A stretch of 64,000 nt of DNA, from assembly GCA_022457065.1 (NCBI GenBank), contig JAJGBQ010000002.1, forward strand, positions 4,650,001 to 4,714,000, written 5' to 3'. The first letter of the stretch is position 1. Every line of letters begins with the position of its first letter. The notes below the pieces were generated by a model. That model did not search any database and had not been told where the DNA came from. It saw nothing but the letters and a program-made list of their open reading frames with translations. This stretch comes from Curvularia sp. ZM96. Taxonomy: Eukaryota; Ascomycota; Dothideomycetes; Pleosporales; Pleosporaceae. Shown here piece after piece: positions 41,294 to 54,241 of the stretch. Made by a program: the position numbers and the translations under genes.

Positions 41294-44200
41294 TCACTCG
41301 CTATTGTCGATAGCCGTGTCTGCACGTTTACGTTGTATGACGCCAAGGAAGAGGAGACGCTCCCATACGTCATCCTTGACTAGCACACGCGCTTTGTCAA
41401 ATGGCAAACCGTCCAACTCTTTCAGGTTTTTGCAAAGATTGGCAAGCATCATCTCTGTAACTCGACGCCTGATACGCGTCTCGTAATCGAGTCGCAGAAG
41501 GTGTTGGACGTCAGCTTCCACTTCTCCATTGGGGAGAAGGAATCGGTTCTTCAGTTGTTCTTCTGAGGGTTTCCGTCTAAGGGACATGATCCGGTTCTCG
41601 GATGCAGGAGCATAGAAGCGCAGAGTGAGGGGATTGTCTCGCCAGTCTAGTTTGGAAAGTGTGCTCAGCTTGCCCAAGACCAATGCGTTGGCGCGCAAGC
41701 GCTCGAGTTTGTTGCTCGCTAAGAAAAGCTCACTCAGCCGCTTGATGTTGAGGAGTGGCCGCAGATCTGTAAGTGAGTTGAAGTTCAGGTTAATGGACCT
41801 GATGTTGGGTGTGAGCTGGCCAAAGTTATCAGGTAGTTCCTTGAGGCCCATGGACGCCAGTTCTAATCTCTGAAGGCTTAGCAAGTGTTGCGATACTTGC
41901 AGGCCGTACGTGGGGTTCAGCGAAAGATAGAGATTGCGCACTTCCGGGTTCTTAACCAGGTTGTTGGCACATTTCTCCATATCGGATTCCGACTCTAAGA
42001 TTTGTTCGCGAGCCGAGAAAGTCCGGAGATTCCGGAGGTGTTCGAGGCCGACGACCTGTGTCAATGAGTTGCCGTCGATGTATAGTGATTCGAGTTTCGG
42101 GAAATAGTGGTCGACATCGAGAACTGTAGTCCCATTGCGGCAAAGACGAATCGAGCGCAGCGATTTGCAGGGCTTCACTGCTGTGTCGACGAGAGGAAAT
42201 TCCTCGATTTCGTTGTCATCTACGTAAGGTCAGATGATGAAAAATGCGGCGTGAACCAACACATGGACATACCAAGATTGAGATGCTGGAGTTGTGGCAG
42301 GCAATGCAGATTGCGGACTTCGAGCATTCGGTTCTTGCGCAGATCGAGATCTGTCAGAGATTTCCTGGTGCACTAGTTAGCTTATTGTGTTCGTCATGCA
42401 AGTACAGATATACTGACAGATTTGTCTTTGCGAAGTCAATGGTGTCTATTTCATTGCCGCCAGCACTCAGTTCCATCAAGCCGTCGAGATGCAGAATGCC
42501 ATTGAGAGATCTGATCTTGTTGTTATCGACTTTGAGAGTTCGTAGATGGACCAAATCCGCAAGTCCGTCAAGCGCGTCGATATCGTTGCCAGATATGTCG
42601 AGATGCTGCAAGTTGACGAGATTTGCCCAAGACGTAAGCCCAGTCAAGCAGTTGTTCTGTGCCTGCAAACGCCGCATAGAGTAAGGTATGCCCTCTACTT
42701 GGTTGATCTTGTTATTTGAGACATCAAGCTCCTCGAGCTGGTAGCAAAGTTCGTCGAGGCGATGAAGGCTAGTAAGCTCCTTCTTCCGGAGATTGACGTT
42801 GCGAAGATCCTCCCAGTAGGGCTCGTCTGGCTCGACGTCTTGAAGGGCCTTTACAAGTTCGGCAGTTCCTTGTGCGTAGCGGTCTTCCAGGGCTTTGGTG
42901 AATCGACTGCCATCGTGCTTCACGACAACGCGATCTGGGAGATCGAACTCATCAACCTGATTGAGGGTGAACTCAGGGAGATCACTGAGCATGAATGTCA
43001 CGTCTCCTTTGACAGGTGACGATGTTGCAGGGACCAGGGCATCTCGTCCGTTGTTTGAGAATGGATGGCCTGCGACATTCATGGACAGCTGCATCCGATA
43101 GTTCCTGGCTGGAACACCGTCCAACAACGACAGATCACCGTCGCCATTGAAAACTGGTAACCGGCCGGTCCGTCCATGGGACAGGTCCCTGTTCTGGTTT
43201 GACTGCGTCCAGGCTGACTGCTTCCTCTCTGACCTTTTCTGTGCACTTGATGGTCCCCACTGGTTTTGCCGGGGTTTTTGCGGCGTGGCTTCGGATCGAC
43301 GCTCAGGATTGGGCGCCTCCCGTTCGGCAATCGAGATGGTGATGTCCCTTACTCGCGGACGTTGGACATTCGAATGGGCCGGGCCCCGCCCTTCAAAGTA
43401 TTTAATCTCATGCTCGATGTCGTCTTCCTCAGACTCTGGGATCGCGTAAGTGATCTGGGCCTGAGTGCTCTTTTGGGTGCCATAATGCCGTGGAGTTTGT
43501 TGTGTACTCCATGATGTAGCCCGTGTCTCGGTTTTGGGGAAGCTCGACCCGAAGTTAGACCCCTTTGATGGCGCTGAACTGGTATCTGTATATGCGACAC
43601 CGTTTCCGTCACGCGTTACCGGACGCGCTTCTTCCTCATCGGCCTGCTTCTCAGTATCGTCCACGATGGTTTCCGCTGTCGGCTGCAGTCGAGTTGGTGA
43701 GTCCGCCCTAGTGTCCTGCTCTTGTGTGTTTTCCACAGTCAGATCCGGAATGTTGTTGAATGGATCATCCTCGCTCTCATTCATGGGGCTCCGTCCTTCC
43801 TTTCCAACACGATGCTCTCTGCAAGGACTCTTCTGACGAACCCAGATATTCTTGTCGCGGTCAAAGCTCATACCGGCTACTTCCTGTGGAATGAGGTGTG
43901 CTATCGCTTCGGGTGCCAGGTTGGCAACGTGTTCAGAACGCCTAGATGCGTTAGTAAGGACGGTGTGCCCGATCGATGAACCGGTCGACAAGGTGGTGCG
44001 CGCTGTCTGGGGGCGGGAACTGGGGCGGTGATCATTGTCAGCATCCGTGCGATGCTGGTTCGCATTCTCTTCACTCCGAACGTTATTCTGCTCGGCTGTT
44101 ATACTCTCTTCTTCGGGTGTAGCTAATCCCTTGAGACGGGAGATGCCTATTGAGTTCACCGACGAGTTGAGAAAGCTATCGTCTTCTCTCTCTTGATATT

Positions 44201-46817
44201 TGCGCAGATAGTTCAGAATGCTGGGGTCCATATCTTGTTTGTTCGGCTCCTGCCACGCTGACGGTCGGTCCTCTCTGGTTGTGTGTTTTTCCAAGGTCAA
44301 CAGACTAGAAGCGTGCTCATTGCCATCGTCAAACAGTTCAGACTCAGCTGCCGTCTCCTCAAGGCTTCCCAAACCGCTGGTAGGTCGTCCTTTTGTGCGA
44401 ATAAAGTCCATGATCTTCAGTGCTTCATCCAGAAAGTCTTGTGTAGTAACCGATCGTTTACGGTTCTTATCCCGTACACCATTCTGCCTCTTCATACTAA
44501 AAGCGGCGATTTCATTGGCAACTGCTTTGGCCCGAGCCTTGTCGTAATCGGCATCTGACACATTAGACGGCTCCAATTGTTCACGAATGGTGTTGAGCTT
44601 GGGCGATGACATGATGAAGGCTTCTGTAGCTTCCATGATCTCTGCCTGTATCTCCTCTCGCCTCCGCTGGCTCGGAGTAGGGTTGCGGGGCCTCAGGATG
44701 TGTCTCTTGGCCAGCGTCTCGGAATCAGCGACATTGTTTGAAAAGATGTTGAGTGTCTCTCTCTGGGCACGGCTAAGCACAGGTTGAATAGGTGGGCGTG
44801 AATGTCGCACAGTGCTTGCGCCAGCATCGCTGAATACGTCGTCATCATTAGCAGCATTCTCTTCGTCATCGGCCGAACATAGGGTCCTTCTCCGTTTAGG
44901 AGTTGGGTTTTTGAATGGTGAGGTAGGCCCTCGTTTGCCTTCTGCGTACTCATGAGCGATGTCCGAGTCTTCCTCGACCTTGGGCACAGAAGCTTTTCGA
45001 TGTGGAAGAAACTTTGGCCGACTGACGTTCCGGATGGAGGATGGAGAGTAGCTAGATATGTTTCTCTTGCTCTTTGAGGGCTGCCGTGGGGCGGGCGACT
45101 CATCGAGCTGGAACCTGAAAGGTTGGCGGCTGCCGGGTGGTGCAATGTCGATTGAAGGTGATCCTTCTGGTGCACTGTCGTCTTGGGCCCCCCAGTCTTC
45201 TCCGTCGGATGTGATGACAGAAAAGTCGCCGGAAAATTGATACTGGTTGAGCTGGCTTTCGCCAAACGATCTGAGTCTGTTGTGCGACGGTCGGCGGTCC
45301 TTTAAAGACGGGTCTTGGTCAATGTTTTGCATAGACTTCTCTTCCACAGACGTCAATCTTGACTGTCTCGGTAATGGTTTGACGGAGTCTGAAGGGTTCT
45401 CCTTAACGCTAGATGTGCCTTTCTCAGATTTATACTCGAGTTGGCTCAAGCGCCTTTGAATGCGATTGCTCGTGAAAGTGTCGTGTGCATCGAACAGTTT
45501 CAAGGGACTTCCAGAGTTTCTGGCTCGGTCAGGACTCAAGAAGTTGTCTAGTCGTTGGCGGGGTGTGGAAGGGTCTGAGAGCGCATCTTTCGGTGGTTGT
45601 TTTGCACTTGCACTCGAGTTTGCAGCAGCTTTTCTGTCAGGCGATGGGCTGAGTGGTCTTCGATGAAACGATCCTTCTCTCGAGTACCCGCCTCTTCGGA
45701 GTTCCACATGCCGGCCAACGTCTGCCATGTCTGGCGTGCCAACGGGGAGGCCCTCTGGCAGAGACTCGTCCTGAAGCCTAGCAAAGGTAGAATCCCCATT
45801 TGTGAGACTCAATGCGCTTTCTTCCTGTACCGACTGGTACTGGTTCGGAGGGGGTGACCCAATCTGACGCAGCCGGTTGGCAAGTTCGGATCCTCTGAAG
45901 CTTTGTGGTTGTTGGACAGGCAGGCCGATGTTCATGTTGGCGGTCATGGTCAAGTAGACGGGGCTAAAGTTCTCGTTCTCGAATTCAATCTGTCCGCTAA
46001 CAGTACGCATCGTCTCATGCGGGGGTACCAATCCTTGTGTGCAACTCGATGTATCATGCTCTTGTAATGTGTCGTTGAGTGATGAGTCGATTGAGTGTGA
46101 TGCATGTTCTCGACGAGTCGCTTCTGCTTTTTGTCCTTGCCTTTTCGCCTGGTCTTGTTCTTGCTCTTCAGGCGCGTCACTTTGTTGCACAGCTGGCCAT
46201 GGCGGAGGACTCGATGGTACGGCAGCGAGACCTTTGAGCAATCCAAGACGGCGTTTTGGAAGTGCTGAGTCCTCAGAAGCACCAGGGGTTGGCTTTTGGA
46301 AGATGTTTTCGAGGCCGGTGGGCGCGAAGAGGTCTGTTTGGTTACCGTAGCCGACCTCACCGTTGACAAGTCTCCGCCTCCACTCCGGTGTGTCTTGAGA
46401 TGATTGCCCTTTGACTGGAGACCGGGCGACTGTGTTGTGGGCGACTGTGCCGTTCTGCATTTCCGAGTTTTGTGACATTGAAAAGGACGAGTATGATGCG
46501 TCGCGCGCGGGCGCGTCTGGCGATGACGGGGCGGGCGGGGCATTATTGTTGGTAGGACTACGGCCCTCGAGGATACTCCTTTGCTTGGGCAGGCGCAGTT
46601 CTTTGGCGATGCTGCGGACCTGGCTGTCCGGTAAAGTGCCTGGCGACTGTCGCAGGCGGGGGAGGCGGCTCTTGGATTTTGATGCGCTCTGTGGATTCGG
46701 CGGTGGTGCTGGCGTCTGTGGGCTCTGTGGGCTGCGCGCAACGGAGCGCGGCGACTCCTGTGGAACCCATTCCTCTGAGAGGTCCTCGAGCCATGGCTGT
46801 GTGGTGTTGTTTGCCAT
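41294..46817 (-). CDS. CDC11: leucine-rich repeat scaffold of the septation initiation network (Cdc11/Nud1)
   Basis: Cdc11/Nud1 anchors the septation or mitotic exit network at the spindle pole body. Exons 42418-46817, 42273-42364 and 41294-42219 are joined over two 53-bp introns and give 1,805 residues. The long N-terminal part is low complexity and rich in serine and proline, with many SP/TP sites, as expected for a scaffold under cell-cycle kinases. It begins MANNTTQPWLEDLSEEWVPQ, the WLEDLSEEW motif being typical of fungal members. From about residue 1,330 on come leucine-rich repeats such as LEELDVSNNKINQVEGI, LQHLDISGNDIDALDGL and LESLYIDGNSLTQVVGL, followed by the conserved C-terminal end with LKELDGLPFDKARVLVKDD. 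The first intron uses a GTCAGT donor, which is unusual but the only one that keeps the repeats in frame. Confidence 0.9.
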
Positions 46818-47392
46818 GGTGGCGGGCTGGTGGTGGCCGTGGTGTTTGGGTGTCGTGGGATGTTATCGTGGTGGCCGGGGTGTGGAGTCGCAGGCGGGCG
46901 GGCGGGCGCGCCGAAGATGCGGTGAAGAAAGGTGTTGGCGGGCGGCTACGCGTAAAAAAAAGGTGCTACGTTCGCGCGCACGCCATGGTGCGTGGGCCAG
47001 TCAGTCGCGAAAGGTGGGAGCAAAGATGGCGAGCAACGCGTCAATTGGCGATTCGTATTGTTATCGATTGAATGAATGCACCAGGATCGACGCTATCTGG
47101 AGGAAAGCATGGACATGCCAGACCCCCGCAAGCCGCTAGCCAGGCCCGTTGCCTGAGCAACAGGAGATGTTCCCGCTGCCGATGCAAACGCTGCCAGAGC
47201 ATAGACGATAATCGACGACAAACCATGAACGGGCGGGTGTAGACGAGCTTAGACGAGCAACGCTTATCCTGCCCAGCCGGACATGTTCTTTCCCTTGGCC
47301 CCACCCAGCCCTATGTATACCGGTATTGTTGCGAGCTTCCATCCCGAGACGACGACGACGAAGACGACGCCTGCGCCCGGCAGCCTAGCAAC
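46818..47392. promoter_or_regulatory. shared upstream region of the Cdc11-like gene and its divergent neighbour
   Basis: 575 bp between divergent starts. It contains a GGCGGGCGGGCGGGCG tract near 46890 and purine runs. No specific factor site can be assigned. Confidence 0.5.
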
Positions 47393-49342
47393 ATGCCCCT
47401 CAGCCTGCACCCCCTTCTGAGACAGCCCTTGACTGCGGACGACCTCTACCTGTGTCCCGAAGACGATATTGAAGAAGCGCCTGTCGAGCACCATGACCCC
47501 GAGCAACGGGCTGCGAAGCGAAGAAGGGTCGAGGCCATCGCCGCTCGATACCTACGAGGTCAGCCTCCTGTCATCTTGACTGCGGGACTGAGGGGGCCTT
47601 TCAATAATGGGTGGAAGAACCCATGGGCGAAGCCTAGAAAAGAGAAACAGGAGACGGCACAGACCAGCCATGCAAAGCTGAAGAGAAGAAGCAGGGTATA
47701 CTCAACAGACTCACCAGAGACCGCAAGGGCTGCACGCGATATCAACTTGAGTGCTCGGGAGTACGATGATAGCCTAGGCGACATCGAAGTCCCGCCCCCG
47801 ACTGCCCCATTGCCAGACGAAGACAGTGCTTGTGCCGCAACAGGGTCCGAGACATGGACGGGCCATCAGTCTCGCTCAACAAGTCCTGTCTGGTTGCGCC
47901 GTCCTGATTCGCCACGGGTACGCATGCCCAGTGCTACAAACGAACAGTCGGACTCGTCCCCGACGCGATCTCGGTCACGAAAGGTGCACTCGCAGACTAA
48001 GTCAGTAGTGGATTTGCACATCAGTTTTCCAAAAGGGCCAGTTCACCCGCAGAGAACGTTAACAGAAGGGACGTTGCCAGAAGGTACGTCGTTAGACGGG
48101 ACATTGCCGGAAGGAACATTGCCAGAAGACTGGAAGTCCAGCGCCTCGGCGTCTATGGACATATCATCAGCCCATGGCGATAATAGTACGAGGAGTGGCA
48201 TGGATCACCCAGTGCAAAGTATCTGCACGCCATATAGTACTGAACAAGCACAGCGTTCGCAGCGAACCGTACCAATAGTCACGTCGTCAATGGGTAGTCA
48301 AACCCCGGTATCAAGAGACGATGTACAACGCTCGGCAGAACGACTTATCGACTCTATGGCTGCTTCGAGCAAAATGTCACAACGATCAAGTCGGAAGGCA
48401 TCACGCAAGACTCCTAGACTTACGAAACAATCTGACGCTGTCTCACCTGTTCTTACTTCACTTGCATCTACTCACCAAAAGACTGGACAGGCAAACCAGG
48501 CTAGGAACAAACCCAGCAAACCGAAGCCACGGGCCGTCAACTTTGACTCGTCACCTGAGAAGGCTTCGCCCGTTACGAAGCAGGTGAATAGAAAGCCAGA
48601 CCCTATTGAGAAGCTTGTGGATGAAAACCAAGACCAACAGAGCAGAGTGGTTCCACAATCGGCAAGAACGGCCACAGACCTGCCAGCGCATGAAGGAGAG
48701 CTGCAGAAGAGCTATGTGAGTCGAGAATCGGACTGGTGCACACAAGCCGCCTTGGTACGGGCTCAATTGGAATTCCAGCAGAGCACATTCCCCACATTGT
48801 CGCCTGCCACGCTTCGAGCAGAGTCACAAGTGTCATTAGACACGCCTCGCGTAATATTAGATGGACCAAGTCCAGCGGCGACTCCACTTACAACCTCAGC
48901 TGTCCCGCGGAATGAAGCACTGCCTAACGATGGTGTATTTCGCGGGCCTCCCATCAGCACACAGGACCTCTTTGGAGCAGCCTCTCCATTTACGTTCAGC
49001 ACAGTGAAGAAGAAGGGTGAAGGAAGTCAAGGGAGTCACTTGAAATTGGGCATGGGGGCTGGGGATGTCGGAGCATCATTCAAGCTGGGTGACGCAATTA
49101 ACAACAGCCCCACCCCAACCGGCCGGATTCCCTTGAAGGACAAGAACACGACGACAAGTTTCTGGAGCTTTGTGTCTGAAAAGGCATCACAGGGGTCACA
49201 GGGGTCACAGGGCTGTCCAGGGGAGCGATCGCGATGCTCGGCGAGGGAGAGTGAGTTTCCACATTTGCGTCTTGATGCGTCAGTCGACGACTTTGGCCGG
49301 CATTTCCCAGGGAGCTTTGTGCGTGGCCTGGAGGAGGGATGA
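47393..49342 (+). CDS. low-complexity hypothetical protein, probably nuclear
   Basis: Single frame of 649 codons from MPLSLHPLLRQPLTADDLYL. I do not recognise a family with known function. A likely nuclear signal, RAAKRRRVEAIAARYLRG, lies near residue 40, followed by a conserved-looking GLRGPFNNGWKNPWAKPRKE. Most of the rest is serine- and proline-rich and probably unstructured. Short tandem repeats stand out: four or five TLPEGT-like units near residues 218-240 and three GSQ units near residue 600. The C-terminal part, TFSTVKKKGEGSQGSHLKL to SFWSFVSEKASQG, looks more ordered. Proteins of this build occur as hypothetical proteins in related fungi. The gene is divergent from the Cdc11-like gene. 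Confidence 0.75.
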   Translation: MPLSLHPLLRQPLTADDLYLCPEDDIEEAPVEHHDPEQRAAKRRRVEAIAARYLRGQPPVILTAGLRGPFNNGWKNPWAKPRKEKQETAQTSHAKLKRRSRVYSTDSPETARAARDINLSAREYDDSLGDIEVPPPTAPLPDEDSACAATGSETWTGHQSRSTSPVWLRRPDSPRVRMPSATNEQSDSSPTRSRSRKVHSQTKSVVDLHISFPKGPVHPQRTLTEGTLPEGTSLDGTLPEGTLPEDWKSSASASMDISSAHGDNSTRSGMDHPVQSICTPYSTEQAQRSQRTVPIVTSSMGSQTPVSRDDVQRSAERLIDSMAASSKMSQRSSRKASRKTPRLTKQSDAVSPVLTSLASTHQKTGQANQARNKPSKPKPRAVNFDSSPEKASPVTKQVNRKPDPIEKLVDENQDQQSRVVPQSARTATDLPAHEGELQKSYVSRESDWCTQAALVRAQLEFQQSTFPTLSPATLRAESQVSLDTPRVILDGPSPAATPLTTSAVPRNEALPNDGVFRGPPISTQDLFGAASPFTFSTVKKKGEGSQGSHLKLGMGAGDVGASFKLGDAINNSPTPTGRIPLKDKNTTTSFWSFVSEKASQGSQGSQGCPGERSRCSARESEFPHLRLDASVDDFGRHFPGSFVRGLEEG

Positions 49343-50293
49343 AGGCTCAAGTAGGCCGCCAGGGCAAGAGGCAGCAGGCGGTGAGAGGCCACGTTCTGGA
49401 GTGATTGGTCGCGGAGGGAGAGCGGGAAAGGGACCATGCATAGCTGCTGCAAGGCGAAGACTTTGGTACCGCACAGATAGCCGATGACGGAAGGGAGAAA
49501 AGCAATGGAGAAGAGATGCGACGGTGCAAAGCAGCAGGTGGCCGGTGCCGAGTGAGGCGCGCAGCAGAGGGCCGAGGGCCTATCGTGGACGCATGTGTGT
49601 TGTTGATGTTTGATGTTGTGTCGCTGAATGAGCCGATGGGATCCGGGCACGACGGCGGGCGCACAGACGTTATCTGTGGCCGGTGCATGCCATGTAAGTA
49701 CATGGGGATCCCAAGACGCAGGCGGCCGCCGTTGGATGCGCAGCGAAAACAAAACATTGGCGTCGATAAGCACGGCGGTGGCAGGCAATGGGCAGCGCGC
49801 GCAGGGCGGCGGCCGGGGCGCCATGGGCGACGTGAATTGCGGCCTTGCCTGGCTGCTCCACGGCATGCCCACGCAGCCAGCAGCGGGCAGACACGCGCTG
49901 GGGACGCGCCAAGGCAGACGTCATTGGGCCGCTCGCTTGCGACTCGCCCTCGCGCCACTCTGGACTTCGGACGCCAAACCACAGACATTTAGAACGTGGA
50001 CCGCCTTTTGCTCTCACTCGCTAACGCCCCGGATCCGCCGCCTGCAAGCCATCCACATCCCCCCAAAGCTGCCATCCGCCCAGCGCCCGTTGCTGTGCGC
50101 GCTAGTCGCCAGAGACCCGCTGCCCCTGTTGGCTGCTCGCTGTCCACTGCTGCCCACCGTCCTGTCCGCTGCCTCGCCGCCGCGCCCGACGACCGACCGC
50201 ATCCTGGCCAACCCTCCCAACCCGCGCCCGGCAATATCTGCCACACATCCCGCCACGAGGTGCCTCCCACACGGTCGAATCAATGTCGAGCCC
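49343..50293 (+). other. long upstream region and leader of the KCS1-like gene
   Basis: About 950 bp between genes on the same strand. The KCS1 frame stays open upstream to an ATG at 49628, but the translation there (many W, G and R residues, no family similarity) looks non-coding. I treat it as promoter and leader, and cannot exclude an N-terminal extension. Confidence 0.5.
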
Positions 50294-53200
50294 ATGTCAC
50301 CCCAGCCGGCCGTCCACGCAAATGTCGAGCCCCCCGCCGAGGTGAGGTCCAGCGGCCCCAACGCCCCCGACGCCCTGGCTCCGAAGAGCCTCTCTCAGAC
50401 GGGCCGCTCGCGCACCGCGCCTCTTGCTCACGACTCGGGCCTCTGGAAGTCGTCAATTGACCGCCCCCAGCTCGATGAGCGCGACAGCATCTTTGCTACC
50501 ACCTACCTGGCCTCGGACAGCCCCATCTCCTCCCCCCGGGCCTCCGCACACAAGCTAGACTCGTCCCACGATGCTCCCGACCACAGCCTGTCCGACATGG
50601 CCGCTCCAGCTGCCCCCCAACGGCGACTGATCGACCCCCCCATTATACGCAGGAAGCACTCAACCATTCCGCCCCCTAGCTCAATCGACCACCGCGCCCT
50701 CCTCACTACCCCTTTCAACCCCCGCTCAGCCATGGCCGCCGGCCTGTGTCTCGAGACCCCCCACCACAGTCCTCCCCCCTACATGAGCCCCGTCGAATCT
50801 CCTGTCCAGCGCCCCGTCACACCACACCGCCCAGAGCTCGAGTCCACACTGCAAGGGGCTCTGCTCGAGAGCGAGGAGAGGCGTAGGAACAGGGAATGGC
50901 GCGAGGGCAAGCCGGTGCCGTTCAAGGGCACTGTCGTTCTCGACAATCCCGTCATGGACGTGGAGATGGAGAAGAAGATTGAAGCCACTCTCGCCAAGAC
51001 TGAGCAGCCTGCTTCAGCGCGCAGCCGCAAGGCAAGTCACTATCTGCGTGTTTTCAAGGATGGCGACCCTTCTGAGGAGCCAAAGAAGAAAGAAAAGGCC
51101 AAAGAGCGATTGCCAAACGAAAGGACCCTGTCGACCCTGTTAGAGGAGACATCAGCAAGGCTCAATGCGACTGAAACAAGCAACCTCACTGAGCAACTGC
51201 GGCGTGCATCGCTGGCCTCATCAGCTGTGCAGTCACCTCTGGTGGGCCCAAATGAATCGTATTTTGAACCAAAACCAGGTGCAGCCAATGTCATCACTCC
51301 CCCTTCTCAAACAAACACGCAGCCAGATCAGGGCGGTCCGAACAAACGGCAGCTTCCACGGCGCCTGCTTGAGGATATCCGCGGCTTTAGCCATCTTGCG
51401 CCTGGCTTAGATCAGCGATCACCCGTATCGCGCAGCCTACCCACCTCGGCCGTTGAGAAGGTGCACGCCCATGCGCAAACCAATGGAACTCCACACTACC
51501 AGGAGTCTTCAGATTATTTCCAGGCCAAGAACGAAAGCAGCAGAGAACGCACGCCGGGCTCAGAGGAGGAAGAAGAATCAGAAAAGGAGCAAATTTCGTC
51601 GGCACTCTACTTCCCCCATCGTCGTCTGCAGACGAGCGAACAGGCCCCCAAAGAAACCAACAACCGAGATGGAGAGGTAAAGGCTGTCGAGAAGAGGGCT
51701 TCAATTCACGAGGGTGCGGTGCCCAAAGGGTGGGCCACGGAGAAGGAGATTGAACCCCCGCAAGAGGTAGAAATTTCTCTACAGTCCAAAGATACAAATC
51801 AATGCCTACATGGTGACATCTCCACGGCGACTTCCGTTAAGAAAGATAAAGACCAGCCGTTGACGCCATCGGCAGTTGACGCGCTTTCGGCTGATTCTGA
51901 GGCTGAATCGACTGCTGAGTCAGCTCAATCAATTCTTGGCTATGAATCCAGTGCGACTGATGATCTAAGCACGACGCCCACTGCGACACGACATAAACAG
52001 GAACCCAAGGCTGCTTCGGCTGCAGTAACTCATCCGCCAGCCCCACTGGGTGCTGTGGAGCTGAAACCGTACGACCACCAAGTGGGCGGACACTCCACCG
52101 TTTACCGCTTCTCGAGAAGGGCAGTCTGCAAGCAGCTGAACAATCGCGAAAACGAGTTTTACGAAACAGTCGAGAGGCAACATCCGGAGTTGTTGGAGTT
52201 CCTACCAAGGTATGAATTGTCTAGCTGCATTGTTGACCAAAGCTGAGACTTTCGGCCAAGATTTGCCTTTGCCTTTGAACATGTAAGAATTGCTTGCTGA
52301 CAGATTTTGTCTAGGTACATTGGTGTCTTGAACGTCACTTACCGCAAAGCGCCCAAAAAGAAGAAACCAGCCAAGGATAAATCTAAACATGGCGCCAACA
52401 TTACTACATCGGCAACGCAATCAGAAAACGCTTCGAGGCAGGCCTCAACAGCTCCTCAGGATCCCGGACACCCAGAACCGACTCGAATGGTTAGCCATTC
52501 GCAGCAAATCATGCCCACTCCTCAGGTCGTCTTTGAAAACAACCGACACATTATTCCAGATAACTTGTTTCGGGTACCGCCACGGTCCACAACCCCTGAT
52601 CCTTGGATGAACGGTTCTTCGTATTTGTCACAGCAGCACAGACGATATCAAAGCGACTACGGATACAACCAAAGAAGCTCCTCGCGGCCGCCATTGCAGC
52701 ATACTAGCAGCTGGGGTGTAACTACAATCAACCGAAAATTACAAGAGGAAGTGCTCCGACAGGTCTTTGCTCCCCCAACCATTCACCACCGGCCGCGTCA
52801 TCATCGTCACCACCATGGCATATCTTCACGCAAGGTAGGAGATTCACCTCAATCTACGGTAGGCTCGGCACCCACGATCAGGAGGAACAGCACAGACGTG
52901 GCTACGTTGCACGCGCAACCTCCAGAAGAATGCACGAGAAAACAGGTTCTAAAGGCAGAAGCCCGGCGCCATGCCTCAAGTGGAAACGCCGATTTTGCTG
53001 GTTCCAGCTCAATGCCGGGCTCTGGTGTGAATGATGAAGCATCAAAGCCGCCACCCAGCAACATTCCCAGGCGCCGACATTCTGGAAGCGGCCTAACTAG
53101 AAGGCCGCTTGGCATCGATACTGAACAGCGGCACAGTCTGGAGTACTATGAAGAGGATGGTTACGGTGGCGATGCAGAAGAAGAGGTTTTCAAGATGGAT

Positions 53201-54241
53201 GAAGACGCTAAAGGCAGTGATCAACAAGACAGGGGCCGGTCGTTGCATAACACCAAGACCCCCAAAGCGCACAAGTCCGAAGAGCCACCAGAGGGCACTA
53301 TGTTGCCAGCTCCCGTCATGCCAAGTCACGCGGGTGCTCCACCAAATGAAGAGCCGAGCAATCCTGATAGTGCACTCCAGCAATCTGACGAGCGTGTGCA
53401 GCATTTCATTCTCCTTGAAGATCTCACAGCAGGCATGTCCAGGCCGTGTGTGTTGGATCTGAAGATGGGCACACGCCAATATGGTATCGAGGCTGATGAG
53501 AAGAAGCAACGTTCTCAACGGCGCAAGTGCCAGATGACGACCAGTCGGGAACTTGGCGTGCGTGTCTGTGGTATGCAGATCTGGAATGTGAAAACGCAGA
53601 GCTACATTTTCGAGGATAAGTATTTTGGCCGCGATCTCAAAGCAGGAAAAGAGTTCCAGGACGCACTGAAGCGCTTCTTCTGGGATGGTACAGGATACAG
53701 GGCAGCTACTCGGCACATTCCCGTCATACTGGAGAAGATCAGCCAGTTGGAGCGTATGATCAAGAACCTACCTGGGTATCGATTCTACGCAAGCAGCTTG
53801 CTGATGCTTTACGACCGGGGAGATGGCGAAGCAAAAGACAAGGACGGGTCATCTTCGCAATCAAACGGTCATTCCACGACTAACGGTGAAGAACCTGGCG
53901 TCACGTCTCCTGGGTCGGCAACTGAACCGAAGAAGCATCCGGAAATCAAGCTCAAGATTGTCGACTTTGCCAACTGTGTGACTGCAGAGGATCCCTTACC
54001 TGATGACCTTCCCTGCCCTCCAGAAAACCCCAATGGCATTGACAGAGGCTATTTACGTGGTCTTCGATCTTTGCGCCTCTATTTCCAGCGTATCTGGAAT
54101 GACATCAACGAAGAGTGGGTTGAGCGCGGCGAAGGCGAAGGCATGGCGCGAAACCACCACCACGGCCCTGGTCTAGGCGAAGTGGGCGCCGGCTGGATGG
54201 ACGACACTGGAGGCGAAGACACTGGCTATGTCAGTTTCTGA
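50294..54241 (+). CDS. KCS1: inositol hexakisphosphate kinase (Kcs1/IP6K)
   Basis: Kcs1 adds a pyrophosphate at position 5 of inositol hexakisphosphate, making the signal 5-IP7 that controls phosphate balance. Two exons, 50294-52209 and 52315-54241, are joined over a 105-bp intron, giving 1,280 residues. The catalytic domain is split. The first lobe holds LKPYDHQVGGHSTVYRFSRRAVCKQL with the conserved GGH, and ELLEFLPRYIGVLNVTY crosses the intron. A long insert with a histidine-rich stretch (HHRPRHHRHHHG) separates it from the second lobe. That lobe has the signature PCVLDLKMGTRQYG (PxxxDxKxG, about residue 1,020), SLLMLYDRG and the metal-binding KIVDFANC. The long serine-rich N-terminus is usual for fungal Kcs1. 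The start at 50294 is chosen because upstream sequence lacks coding character. Confidence 0.92.

Noticed and set aside
49036..49872. 278-codon reverse-strand ORF
   Set aside because: It overlaps the end of the plus-strand hypothetical gene and the KCS1 upstream region, and has no motif.
49628..50293. 222-codon N-terminal extension of the KCS1 frame
   Set aside because: Open frame, but the residue mix is unlike the protein downstream and it overlaps ORFs on both strands; kept as leader sequence.
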